64,000 bases of DNA from Sphingobium sp. (GTDB lineage Bacteria > Pseudomonadota > Alphaproteobacteria > Sphingomonadales > Sphingomonadaceae), in assembly GCA_035196065.1 (NCBI GenBank), contig CP136575.1, positions 2,458,769-2,522,768 on the forward strand. The letters run 5' to 3'. Positions 16,420-25,089 of this stretch are shown here, piece after piece (position 1 is the first letter of the stretch; every line of letters starts with the position of its first letter). The translations under genes and the position numbers were made by a program. A model generated the notes under the pieces. It ran no database searches, had not been told where the DNA came from, and worked only from the letters and a program-made list of their open reading frames with translations.

Positions 16420-17640
16420 TCACAGTCCTGCAAGGTTTTGCAATTGAAGAATGGGAAGGAGGATCGACAAGATGATGACGGCAACGACACCGCCCATCAT
16501 TACAATGATCAGCGGCTCAAGGAGGGAAAGCGCTGTTGCCGTAAAGTCGTCGAATTCGCGTTCAAGATAATCGGCAGCCCGCTCGAGCATGATATCCAAT
16601 TGCCCGGCACTCTCACCGCTTGCCGCGAGATAAACGAGCAGGGGCGGGAAGACCCCAGTCGCTCGCATGGCACCAGATAGGCTGCCGCCCCCGCGCACCT
16701 GTTCAATCATCATGTTGTTGGCCTTGCGCAAGGCCCTGTTGCCGATGGTATCGCGGGTGAGCCGTAATCCATCAAGCAAGGGCAAACGGCTTGACACCAT
16801 CGTGGCGAGCGTCCGCGACAGGCGTGCTGCATTGAGATCACGGATCAACCGGCCCAGAAAGGGAAGACGAAGCAGATGGCTGTCCACCCTTAGCCGAACA
16901 GTTTCTCTCCGCAGCAATGCCGCGAAGACGCCCACGATGAAGGCCAGTGCCAAAAGTAGCAGCCACCAATAAGCAGCGAGAAAAGCGGAAACGCCAATGA
17001 CGATTTGGGTGATCAAGGGCAATTGCTGATTTACATCGTCAAATTGCTCAACCACGCGTGGCACGACCGAAATCATCAATGCCGAAACGACCAGCGTTGC
17101 GACCAGCGTTAGGATTAAGGGATAGGCGAGAGCCGAGAGCAGCTTGCTGTTTATTGCTGCCCGCCGCTCCAATAGCGTCGCAAGCCGCAAAAGTATCTCG
17201 GGAAGTGCCCCTGAACTTTCACCAGCTGACACCATCGCCCGATACAGCGGAGGGAAACTGGCTTCTTCGCGACGCATCGCTTCTGAAAGGCGCTGCCCTT
17301 CGACGACACCGCTATGCACATTGCCGAGGATTGCACGGACCTGCATAGATTCGGTTTGAAGGCTCGCAGTACGGAGCGCTTCTTCCAGCGGCGAAACTTG
17401 CACCAGCGAGGACAATTGTCGGGTAAACAAAGTGAGCTGCTTCAGACCTAGCTTTGGCGTTCGACGCAGGATCGCCGTGACCGAAACCGTTCGCGCTTCA
17501 CTGGCTGCCGGCTCGACAGCGATAATATGTAATCGTTGGCGGGCAAGGCGCGCGCGCGCAGCAGCGTCATTGGCAGCAGCCACCCGACCAGTGCGTTCTC
17601 GGCCTTCAACATCGATTCCCCGCCAAGCGAAATCAGGCAT
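16420..17640 (-). CDS. gspF: Type II secretion inner-membrane platform protein GspF
   Basis: 406 aa from ATG 17640 (MPDFAWRGIDVEGRER), which overlaps the gspE stop by 8 bp; the upstream open frame is gspE antiframe. It has the two T2SSF domains, each with the conserved helix-rich core (LTLFTRQLSSLVQVSPLEEAL and LSRTLATMVSSRLPLLDGL), and three hydrophobic segments (about 170-190, 225-245, 375-400). GspF is the polytopic core of the platform, thought to be turned by GspE to add pseudopilin subunits. Confidence 0.93.
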   Translation of the reverse strand: MPDFAWRGIDVEGRERTGRVAAANDAAARARLARQRLHIIAVEPAASEARTVSVTAILRRTPKLGLKQLTLFTRQLSSLVQVSPLEEALRTASLQTESMQVRAILGNVHSGVVEGQRLSEAMRREEASFPPLYRAMVSAGESSGALPEILLRLATLLERRAAINSKLLSALAYPLILTLVATLVVSALMISVVPRVVEQFDDVNQQLPLITQIVIGVSAFLAAYWWLLLLALAFIVGVFAALLRRETVRLRVDSHLLRLPFLGRLIRDLNAARLSRTLATMVSSRLPLLDGLRLTRDTIGNRALRKANNMMIEQVRGGGSLSGAMRATGVFPPLLVYLAASGESAGQLDIMLERAADYLEREFDDFTATALSLLEPLIIVMMGGVVAVIILSILLPILQLQNLAGL

Positions 17641-19165
17641 CTCCGCTTGCCTCCGCACGCATGATGCGTACTGCCTCTTCAGCAGTCGTCTGACCTTCCG
17701 ATACCAGCCGCCGTGCAGCCGCCGCGAGATTGGGATTATTGGCGAAAACATGACGGGCGATAATTGCTTCGTCGCCGCCATTGGTGATGTACCGCCTTAC
17801 TGTATCGTCGATCTTGATTGTTTCGAACACGCCAATACGACCCTGAAAGCCAGTTTGACCGCATGACGGGCACCCCTTTGCGCGGTAAATCACGCTTCCG
17901 GCATCAAAGCCAAGCAATGCCGCAGCGCTCGCATCAGTCTGCACGGGCTCTCGACATTCCTGACAAAGACGACGCACCAGTCGCTGCGCGATGACCCCCC
18001 GCAAAGTCGACGCCAGCAGAAATGGTTCGATCTTGAAATCGCGCATGCGTGTAATGGCGCCGATTGCATCGTTCGTATGCACTGTAGAAAGCACAAGATG
18101 CCCTGTGAGTGCCGCCTGCACAGCAATGTCTGCGGTTTCGCGATCGCGGATTTCCCCGACCATCACCACGTCAGGATCCTGACGCAAAATCGCGCGCAGC
18201 CCAGCCGCAAAGGTCATTCCAACCTTGGCATTGACTTGAGTCTGGCCAACACCTTCGAAGGCATATTCAACTGGATCCTCGACCGTCAGTATATTGCGCT
18301 TCCCGTCATTTAGTTGCTTGAGACAGGCATATAAGGTCGTCGTCTTGCCCGAACCGGTGGGGCCGGTCACAAGAATGATGCCATTGGGCTCGGACAGCGC
18401 TGACCCCACCATCGTCCGTGCATTTTCAGACATGCCCAGCAAGTCGAGCGAAATGAATGCGTGATCCTTATCCAGAATTCGAAGAACCACGCGTTCGCCA
18501 GCGCGACTTGGTAGGGTCGAAACGCGCACATCGATCGGTTTTCCGCCTAGTGTCAGGCTGATGCGGCCATCTTGCGGCACACGCCGCTCGGCGATGTCGA
18601 GTCTTGCCATGACCTTGATGCGGCTGACCACGACCGGGGCGACATGAGGCGGCATACGCAGCCGTTCCTGCAAGACACCATCTTGCCGCATGCGGACAAC
18701 AAGGCCGGTTTCATAAGGTTCAACATGGATATCGGAGGCGCCTTGGCGGATCGCCTCTGCAATAATGCCGTTAATCAACCGGATCACCGGAGCATCGTCG
18801 GCGCTGTCAAGCAGATCATCGGCGCTCGGCAAGGCAGAGCCCAAAAGGTCTCCCTCGTCCGTCTCTTTGCCGATCGACCCGGCCATCGCTTCGGCCGTCC
18901 CGTCAACGGCATATGTTTCTGAAAGATGCCTATCAAAATCAGCGGGTTCGGCAATCTCGACATCGAAAGGCATTGCGAGATAACGGCGAACCTCAAGCAA
19001 ATCAGCAGGGTTAGCATCGCTGCGCATGGCAACGCGCAGCCGCCCGCCGTCATCGTCAAGGATAACCACACCCCTGCTTTTGGCGAATGCATAAGGCAGA
19101 TTTACGCGCAACGCTGGCAACAGCGGCGAACCCGGAACCTCTCCTTCCGGCCTGCTATCGCTCAT
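17633..19165 (-). CDS. gspE: Type II secretion ATPase GspE
   Basis: 510 aa hexameric cytoplasmic motor. Walker A TGPTGSGKTTTLYACL, Asp box region LRQDPDVVMVGEIRDRET (Walker B), His box LSTVHTNDAIGA, and a C-terminal zinc site built from CQEC and CPSC. The N-terminal N1E region is shortened but binds GspL in homologues. The start overlaps gspD by four bases. Full length and all catalytic motifs are intact, so the system should be powered. Confidence 0.94.
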   Translation of the reverse strand: MSDSRPEGEVPGSPLLPALRVNLPYAFAKSRGVVILDDDGGRLRVAMRSDANPADLLEVRRYLAMPFDVEIAEPADFDRHLSETYAVDGTAEAMAGSIGKETDEGDLLGSALPSADDLLDSADDAPVIRLINGIIAEAIRQGASDIHVEPYETGLVVRMRQDGVLQERLRMPPHVAPVVVSRIKVMARLDIAERRVPQDGRISLTLGGKPIDVRVSTLPSRAGERVVLRILDKDHAFISLDLLGMSENARTMVGSALSEPNGIILVTGPTGSGKTTTLYACLKQLNDGKRNILTVEDPVEYAFEGVGQTQVNAKVGMTFAAGLRAILRQDPDVVMVGEIRDRETADIAVQAALTGHLVLSTVHTNDAIGAITRMRDFKIEPFLLASTLRGVIAQRLVRRLCQECREPVQTDASAAALLGFDAGSVIYRAKGCPSCGQTGFQGRIGVFETIKIDDTVRRYITNGGDEAIIARHVFANNPNLAAAARRLVSEGQTTAEEAVRIMRAEASGDA

Positions 19166-21327
19166 GGTCGGACCTCGCTTTCGGGCAGCGACTGGATTGC
19201 GCCATCCTCGGTTCTGCTGCGATCGGTTGACGCGCCAATTAGGACATCGCCCTGCGAAACCGTCGGAGCCACGGGTGACACCGCACCCATATAGTCCCGA
19301 AAAAGCTGATCGATCGAAGGCTCAAGATCAGGATTACGGTCAAGCTGCAGGTTGCGCACATAATCATAGCGACGCGCGGTATGGACATCGCCGTCAGCAC
19401 GGCTGCGGATGACGGTCGGACGGATAAACACCGTCAAATTGGTCTTGCGCCTTGTCCGGCTCTTCGACTTGAATAACTCGCCCAGCAGCGGAATATCGGA
19501 CAGCAAGGGAATTTTCTCGATGGTCCGGCGTTCATCATCGTTCAGCAGGCCGCCAATTGCAAGGATCTGGCCATCGCCTACCGTCAGGGTCGTTTCGAAT
19601 TCGCGCTTGTTGAAAATCAGGTCCGACGATCGGTTCGACACTGGGCCGGCGACACTCGAAACTTCCTGCCGGACGAAGAGCTTAACTTCGCCCTGCTTGT
19701 TGACCTGCGGCATCACCTCCAGCTTGATACCTACTTCCTTGCGCTGCACGGTCCGAAAGGCATTGTCAAAATTGCCAGAAAGAGCCTCACCAGTCGTGAT
19801 TGGCACATCTTGCCCTACCAGAAACTTGGCCTTCTGGTTGTTCAGCGTCACAATATGCGGCGTTGCGAGGATGTTGGATTCGGTATCATTTTGCACGGCG
19901 TTGATGATCGTTCCGAAAATCGCATCATTGCCGATGTCGAGTGCCAGCCCGCCAAAACCACCGGTTGCGTTAAGTAATGATTGGGCAGCTGCCTGCTGCA
20001 AGCTGTCTCCAAGCGGAGAACGCTGCGTTGTGGTCGTCACATTTCCATTTACCGTGGTTGTGTTGGTGGCCAATTCTTCTGCAGCTACCGCCCCGCCAAT
20101 GGTCAATATGCTTGGAACGGCATTGGAATAGTTGGTCGCCGCAAAGGGGGCATTCTTCCCACCAACAAGGAACTGAACACCAAGGCGCTTTGCCGCATCG
20201 TTGCCAATCTCAACGACGATAGCCTCAACCAGCACCTGTTGCGGACGCGTATCGAGTTGCCGGATAAGTTCGCCCAGCATTTTCTGCACGTCCGCACTCG
20301 CCGCAATGATGATGGCATTGCTGCCTTCATAGCGACTGACAACCACCTTCCCGCGACCGCCGAGCGCCGTTGCCGAACCAGTGGCAGTAATCGGGGCGGC
20401 AACCGACGCAGCTGACGTGGCGCCCGCGCTTGGCGACGCATTTGCAGCCGCCGCAGGCGCAACGCCTGCATCGCTGCTTTCACTTCCCGTTTCACCGATC
20501 AATGAACGGATAGTAGGCAGCAAAGTCTCGGCATTGGCATATTCAAGCGGATAGACGCGGATTTCGGCACCGGATTCTGCCCGCTTGTCCAGTTCGCGTG
20601 CCATAGCAGCAAATCGTGAAACCGAAGTCGGATCGCCGCGCAACGCAATAGCATTACTTGAATCTACCGGAACCACCGTCACCGGCGGACGGCTACCCTC
20701 GCCGCCGACGCCCTGCCCTGCGAGACCCTGCAGCGCGCTGGCAATCTCGCGTGCTCCAGCAAAATCCAGCGTTACGATCTGTGTTGCGGCGCTATCGCGA
20801 TCGATCTGACGAACAAGATCGCGAATGCGGCGAATATTGTCTGCATAATCTGCAATGACCAAGCTGTTTGCATTGCGGTTGGCCGTGATTGAACCTTCCC
20901 GGCTGACCAAGGGCCGCAAGGTTTCGACGGCCGCCGTGGCATCGATCGAACGCAGCCGGAAAACCTCTGTCACAAACTGGCTAGCGGGTGCCGAAGCCGA
21001 TCCAACGCGTGACGGCTGGGTTGCCGCCCCTTCAGCCTGCTGGATGCGATAACCGCCGCCGCGCAAAGGAATGGCGACAAGGCCATTGGCCCGCAGGGTA
21101 GACAAAAATACTTCAAAATATTCAGAACGCGACAGCGATCGATCGGTAACTACCGACACCTTCCCCTGCACCCTGCTATCGACGATGAAGGTTTGACCCG
21201 TAACGCGCGCGGCATCCTGCACAAAGGCGCGAATATCGGCATCTCTTACGTTCAGGACATGCTGGGCCTGCAAGGGGGTTACAGCCAGCAAGGCGACAAG
21301 CGAACAGGCGATCAGATATTTCTTCAT
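19162..21327 (-). CDS. gspD: Type II secretion outer-membrane secretin GspD
   Basis: 721 aa with signal peptide MKKYLIACSLVALLAVTPLQA. The order is N0 (VRDADIRAFVQDAARVTG), three N1-N3 KH-like modules (NSLVIADYADNIRRI, SNAIALRGDPTSV, SNAIIIAASADVQKML), then the secretin barrel (QVLVEAIVVEIGND, LVGQDVPITTGE, VGIKLEVMPQV, IPLLSDIPLLGELF). An Ala/Ser-rich insert (about 285-320) sits in N3. It forms the outer-membrane channel. No pilotin gene (gspS) is visible in the cluster. Confidence 0.94.
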   Translation of the reverse strand: MKKYLIACSLVALLAVTPLQAQHVLNVRDADIRAFVQDAARVTGQTFIVDSRVQGKVSVVTDRSLSRSEYFEVFLSTLRANGLVAIPLRGGGYRIQQAEGAATQPSRVGSASAPASQFVTEVFRLRSIDATAAVETLRPLVSREGSITANRNANSLVIADYADNIRRIRDLVRQIDRDSAATQIVTLDFAGAREIASALQGLAGQGVGGEGSRPPVTVVPVDSSNAIALRGDPTSVSRFAAMARELDKRAESGAEIRVYPLEYANAETLLPTIRSLIGETGSESSDAGVAPAAAANASPSAGATSAASVAAPITATGSATALGGRGKVVVSRYEGSNAIIIAASADVQKMLGELIRQLDTRPQQVLVEAIVVEIGNDAAKRLGVQFLVGGKNAPFAATNYSNAVPSILTIGGAVAAEELATNTTTVNGNVTTTTQRSPLGDSLQQAAAQSLLNATGGFGGLALDIGNDAIFGTIINAVQNDTESNILATPHIVTLNNQKAKFLVGQDVPITTGEALSGNFDNAFRTVQRKEVGIKLEVMPQVNKQGEVKLFVRQEVSSVAGPVSNRSSDLIFNKREFETTLTVGDGQILAIGGLLNDDERRTIEKIPLLSDIPLLGELFKSKSRTRRKTNLTVFIRPTVIRSRADGDVHTARRYDYVRNLQLDRNPDLEPSIDQLFRDYMGAVSPVAPTVSQGDVLIGASTDRSRTEDGAIQSLPESEVRP

Positions 21328-22163
21328 TATGGTTCCAGAATAATGGCGACCGGGACTTTTTGAGCACCCCGCTCAACATCGAGCGTCAGGCGCGCACCGG
21401 GGCGCAATTGGGCTGCAAGTTCGGAAGGCGCGGAGACAGGCCTGCCGTTGATGGCGGTGATAATGTCACCCTTCTGCAATCCGGCAACGCCGAGCATCGT
21501 GCCGTCATCCTTGGCGGCAACGACCAAACCAGTCACCCGGCCTCCTTCGCTCCTCGGGGTGAGGCCGATCGATTGTTGCAGGTTCTGGGAGTTCAGCTTG
21601 GGCGCGCCGTTCTTGGAACCGGCTGGCCCCGATACCGTTGTGACTGGCGGGACCGAAGGCTGCGGGGTTACATTCTCCGCAGGGACTGACTGATCGATGA
21701 AAAGCTTTTCAAGAATGCCGTTATTACTGATCACGACATGGTCGAATGCGACTGCATGCAGCACGGCGCCGGGCATGATTGTTTCGCCGACGGTCCAACT
21801 CGACTGGATGCCATCGGCGCCTGCGATAATGGCCGAGCCGCCCCCTGAAGCCTCATTGGTTCGGATCCCGTAAAGTGTCAGCGGCAGTGACGTAACAATT
21901 TCTGTATTTGTGGACGCAAACTGCGTCCTGAAAAATGGATCAAAACCGCCAAAAAGTGCCGACCTCTCCGCCAGTGGAACGATTTGGGCCTTGGTGGGTC
22001 GCCAATCGCCGATTGGGGCTAACGGCGTGACAACCGTCCAGATCAGGCGGGCGGCCTGAACCGCTGCAACCACAATTGCCAACACTAGAAGGAGGTCGGC
22101 AACCGAAGGTCGCGGGACGCGCCCGATCAACCGACTGACCTTTGTTCGCAATTGATTTTCCAA
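21327..22163 (-). CDS. gspC: Type II secretion protein GspC with PDZ domain
   Basis: 278 aa. It begins at TTG 22163, supported by AGGGAG eight bases upstream. One transmembrane helix (about 22-42) is followed by the homology region (PLTLYGIRTNEASGGGSAII, about 95-115), a Pro/Thr linker and a C-terminal PDZ domain (VTGLVVAAKDDG, LGVAGLQKGDIITAINGRPV). GspC connects platform and secretin and helps choose substrates. As the first T2SS gene it is directly preceded by a phased Pho-box array; its stop overlaps the gspD ATG by one base. Confidence 0.92.
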   Translation of the reverse strand: MENQLRTKVSRLIGRVPRPSVADLLLVLAIVVAAVQAARLIWTVVTPLAPIGDWRPTKAQIVPLAERSALFGGFDPFFRTQFASTNTEIVTSLPLTLYGIRTNEASGGGSAIIAGADGIQSSWTVGETIMPGAVLHAVAFDHVVISNNGILEKLFIDQSVPAENVTPQPSVPPVTTVSGPAGSKNGAPKLNSQNLQQSIGLTPRSEGGRVTGLVVAAKDDGTMLGVAGLQKGDIITAINGRPVSAPSELAAQLRPGARLTLDVERGAQKVPVAIILEP

Positions 22164-22187
22164 CCGAACTACTCCCTGACCGAAAAT

Positions 22188-22243
22188 GATTTATTCCGGT
22201 CCGAAGACAGTTGGATGACTCTTGCGTTTCACTTTAATGACAA
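22188..22243 (-). promoter_or_regulatory. Candidate tandem Pho boxes and -10 upstream of gspC
   Basis: On the minus strand four 7-mers follow each other with 4-bp spacers: TTGTCAT, GTGAAAC, GAGTCAT and CTGTCTT. Three of the four match the CTGTCAT/C half-site in 5-6 of 7 positions; the spacers (TAAA, GCAA, CCAA) suit the AT-rich Pho-box linker. Exactly 10 nt after the last unit stands TAAATC (22188-22193), a fair -10. The gspC TTG start is 24 bp further on. This is the best-formed array in the window and predicts PhoB-type activation of the secretion operon. Confidence 0.65.
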
Positions 22244-22245
22244 AG

Positions 22246-22290
22246 GCGAAAGAAAAGGTCGGCAAAGAGGTGCTTCGCCCTTTCTTTCGC
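22246..22290 (-). other. Long inverted repeat between TBDR and gspC promoter
   Basis: GCGAAAGAAA (22246-22255) is the exact complement of TTTCTTTCGC (22281-22290) with a 25-nt interior that also contains short complementary pieces. It begins 6 bp after the TBDR stop in the direction of transcription. There is no U-run following it on the minus strand, so it is more likely an mRNA end-stabilising or partial termination hairpin separating TBDR from gspC than a classical terminator. Confidence 0.4.
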
Positions 22291-22295
22291 AAAAA

Positions 22296-25010
22296 TCAAA
22301 ACTCGACATCAATACCTAGGCTGAACGAACGGCCAGGCTTATACCGATTGTAGAAGATGCGATTGTCGCCATTTTGCTGGAATTCCTGATATTTGGTTCC
22401 GGTCAGGTTCCGCGCCTCAAACTTCAGTTCGATTTCCTGATCACCGATCTTGATCCCCTGCCGTGCTACAAAATCCAGTTCGAAACCTGGGCGCTCGACA
22501 ATGTCAGGCTGATTGGATGCGCCGCGGCTGGTAACCCGATCTGACGCATAATTCAAAAGCAGCGTCTGCGCCGACAGGCTGTCGGTATCTTCAAAACCAA
22601 ACTGCAGATTGACCAGATGGTCCGACTGGCCCGTGAGCGGCGCGCCGTCACGGAAGAAATCAGCCGCATTGGTCGAAGACGCCGAAAACACGGCAACAGG
22701 ATCGCCAGGTTTCACGCTGATCTTAGATTTGGAATATGTGTAGTTGGCCACCAATACGAGACGACGCGTCGAGAAGAATCCTTTTTCGGAAAGCGAAGAA
22801 AGATCGAAATATTTCTGAAGCTCGAACTCGGCACCGTAAAGCTGAGCGGTCGGTGCGTTGGCGAAGCTGGTAACGACGCTGTTATCGTTGAAGCTGGAAT
22901 ATGCCTCGATCGGCTTATCAATTTTCTTGAAGAAGCCGGCAGCCGAAAGCCGCTGATCGCGATCGAAATACCACTCGTACCGCGCTTCGGCATTGTACAG
23001 TTGGCTGTCGGTTAAAAGCGGGTTGCCGCGATATTGACGGTTACTGTCCGGATCGAAAAAGGTCTGGAAGATCAGTTCCCGAAACTGCGGGCGCGCGATC
23101 GTCTTAGAACCGCTGACGCGGAATTGCATCTGGTCAGCCAGTTCCCATGTAATCGTTGCAGACGGCAGCCAGTATTTCTTGTTGAGCGCAGTCGAAGCCA
23201 AAACCGCCGTAGGCGTGGTGAAAACCTGCACGGCTTCGACCGATTGCTTAGCGGCCTCATAACGCACACCCAGATTAACGTTGATTTCGGGTGTGATATA
23301 GGCGCGGATCTGGCCATAGCCGGCATTGTTGACCAAGCTGGCATCAAAGATCGGATTGCCTTCATTGGTGTCGATCAAACCAATATTATAGAATTTGATG
23401 ACATCGGGTTGCAGCAGCAAATCCGGACGGAACAAGGCAACTGCGGTCGGAAATGTTGTCGGCGCTGTGAACAGGAAATCACGTTTTTCTGTGCGGCGTG
23501 CCGTATCCGTATAAGCATACCCAATCGTCGCAGTAATATCGGGCGTGACATTATATGTCAGGTCGAGGCCGCCTGCCCAAAGATTTTCGTTCAGGTCAGA
23601 ATAGCTGACTTCGGCGCTGCCCTGCTGACCGTTATTAAGGCGATTTATGAAATACTTGCCATAGGGATCGCTCGCAACATTGCTGCGGAAATATTCGAAG
23701 CTCAATTCGCCCGGAGCTTCGCGCTGCGAATTTGCAAAGGCCAGACGCACGTCGAGTTTGATGTCTGTCGCGGGGCGGAATTCGCCGACAAGTTGCGAAG
23801 TAACGAGTTGACGTTCAAACCAACCAGTATCCTGCTGCTGCAATGTAGCGATCGGCGACAGCGTCTGACGCGTGCCGACGCCCAACCGTGTCTGCTTGAT
23901 TGTGTCGCGGATAAAGACATTGGTCCAGCGCAACTTCTGGTCACCGGCTTCAATGCCGAAACCGACCATTGCGTTGGCAACGATCCGATTGTCTGTAAGA
24001 ACCCGCCGGAAATCGAGTTCCTTTTGCGACAGATCCGCCGATGCTGCTGTCTGCTGGATCGTATCGCGGGTCCGCCATTTGTTGCTGTATCCAGCGGATG
24101 CAAGAATACCGAGCGTTGCATCGTCGCCGATTTCAAAGCTGGTGCCACCCGACAAACTCGCCGAGCCATTGACTGGAAGATGTTTGTTGCGCTGGATCAC
24201 GCCATTGCGTCCGGTCACCAGTTCAGATGCAATCGCCTGGGTGTTGACGTTGCCTTCACTTATCCGAGCGCCGCTGTTCAGGTAACGCTTTAAGGCCGGT
24301 GGGACCGCACGATTATCGTTGGTAAAACCACTCCAGTCGATGGAACTGCCGTAATGGGTATAGCCAAGCTGATTGGTCGTCTCGCTATTACCGCTAACGC
24401 TTCCGCCAACGCTGAGAAAGGTTTCCTCGGGTATTGCCTTGGTTGTCAGGTTGATGACACCGCCGCCAAATTCGCCGGGAAAGTTCGCCGAATAGGATTT
24501 CTGAACAAGCGACGAAGCGATGAGACTGGTGGGAAAAAGGTCAAGCGGCACAACGCGGCGCAGCGGTTCAGGGCTTGGCAAGGGTAAGCCGTTGAGCAGA
24601 GCAAGCGAATAGCGATCGCCAAGGCCGCGCACATAGACATAGCCATTGCCCACAACGCTAAGACCGGTGACGCGGCCGAGCGCGCCAGCAATGTCGCCTT
24701 CGCCTGTGCGGGCAATATCGGCCGCCGACAGGACCGAAACAACTTGGGGTGCAGCCTTTTCGACATTCTGGCTGCGACGACCTTGAACGACAATTTCGCC
24801 TCCGGGGATTGACACGTCGACAGTTTCATCCTGCGCAGCGTCGGCACTAGTCTCGGCGTCCGCAGCAGCTTCCGGCGGTTGCTGGTTTGCATCGTCCTGC
24901 GTGGCCGCGGCACCCGCAGGCTCTTCGGCCGACTGCGCGAATGCGTATGATGGCATTACGAGAGCGGTTGTAACGAGCAGGAGGCTCATTCGCCCAAAAG
25001 GCTTCAGCAT
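22296..25010 (-). CDS. TonB-dependent outer-membrane receptor (lipoprotein/T2SS-linked)
   Basis: 904 aa from ATG 25010, which opens MLKPFGRMSLLLVTTALVMPSYAFA after AAGGGAATTCC; the frame continues upstream without a ribosome site. After an acidic Ala/Gln-rich spacer come GGEIVVQGRRSQ and a plug with YVRGLGDRYSLALLNGLPLP, then EPLRRVVPLDLFPTSLI and FPGEFGGGVINLTTK, followed by the barrel and a terminal LGIDVEF. This RGLGDRY-type receptor is typically seen together with the beta-helix lipoprotein family encoded just upstream. The ligand is unknown; promoter context suggests expression at low phosphate. Confidence 0.9.
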   Translation of the reverse strand: MLKPFGRMSLLLVTTALVMPSYAFAQSAEEPAGAAATQDDANQQPPEAAADAETSADAAQDETVDVSIPGGEIVVQGRRSQNVEKAAPQVVSVLSAADIARTGEGDIAGALGRVTGLSVVGNGYVYVRGLGDRYSLALLNGLPLPSPEPLRRVVPLDLFPTSLIASSLVQKSYSANFPGEFGGGVINLTTKAIPEETFLSVGGSVSGNSETTNQLGYTHYGSSIDWSGFTNDNRAVPPALKRYLNSGARISEGNVNTQAIASELVTGRNGVIQRNKHLPVNGSASLSGGTSFEIGDDATLGILASAGYSNKWRTRDTIQQTAASADLSQKELDFRRVLTDNRIVANAMVGFGIEAGDQKLRWTNVFIRDTIKQTRLGVGTRQTLSPIATLQQQDTGWFERQLVTSQLVGEFRPATDIKLDVRLAFANSQREAPGELSFEYFRSNVASDPYGKYFINRLNNGQQGSAEVSYSDLNENLWAGGLDLTYNVTPDITATIGYAYTDTARRTEKRDFLFTAPTTFPTAVALFRPDLLLQPDVIKFYNIGLIDTNEGNPIFDASLVNNAGYGQIRAYITPEINVNLGVRYEAAKQSVEAVQVFTTPTAVLASTALNKKYWLPSATITWELADQMQFRVSGSKTIARPQFRELIFQTFFDPDSNRQYRGNPLLTDSQLYNAEARYEWYFDRDQRLSAAGFFKKIDKPIEAYSSFNDNSVVTSFANAPTAQLYGAEFELQKYFDLSSLSEKGFFSTRRLVLVANYTYSKSKISVKPGDPVAVFSASSTNAADFFRDGAPLTGQSDHLVNLQFGFEDTDSLSAQTLLLNYASDRVTSRGASNQPDIVERPGFELDFVARQGIKIGDQEIELKFEARNLTGTKYQEFQQNGDNRIFYNRYKPGRSFSLGIDVEF

Positions 25011-25089
25011 TGGAATTCCCTTATCCCCGATTGGAAAAAGGGGTGAGGTGCCGCCACGGCGCACCCCACCCCGATCATCATTAAGCGCT

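Noticed and set aside
19409-20131. Plus-strand open frame of 240 codons across gspD
   Set aside because: Antisense to a clear secretin gene, no domain and no ribosome site; a by-product of high GC codon structure.
23034-24293. 419-codon plus-strand frame across the TBDR at 22296-25010
   Set aside because: Antisense to a barrel-coding gene, biased composition rich in Cys/Arg/Ile without motif; shadow frame.
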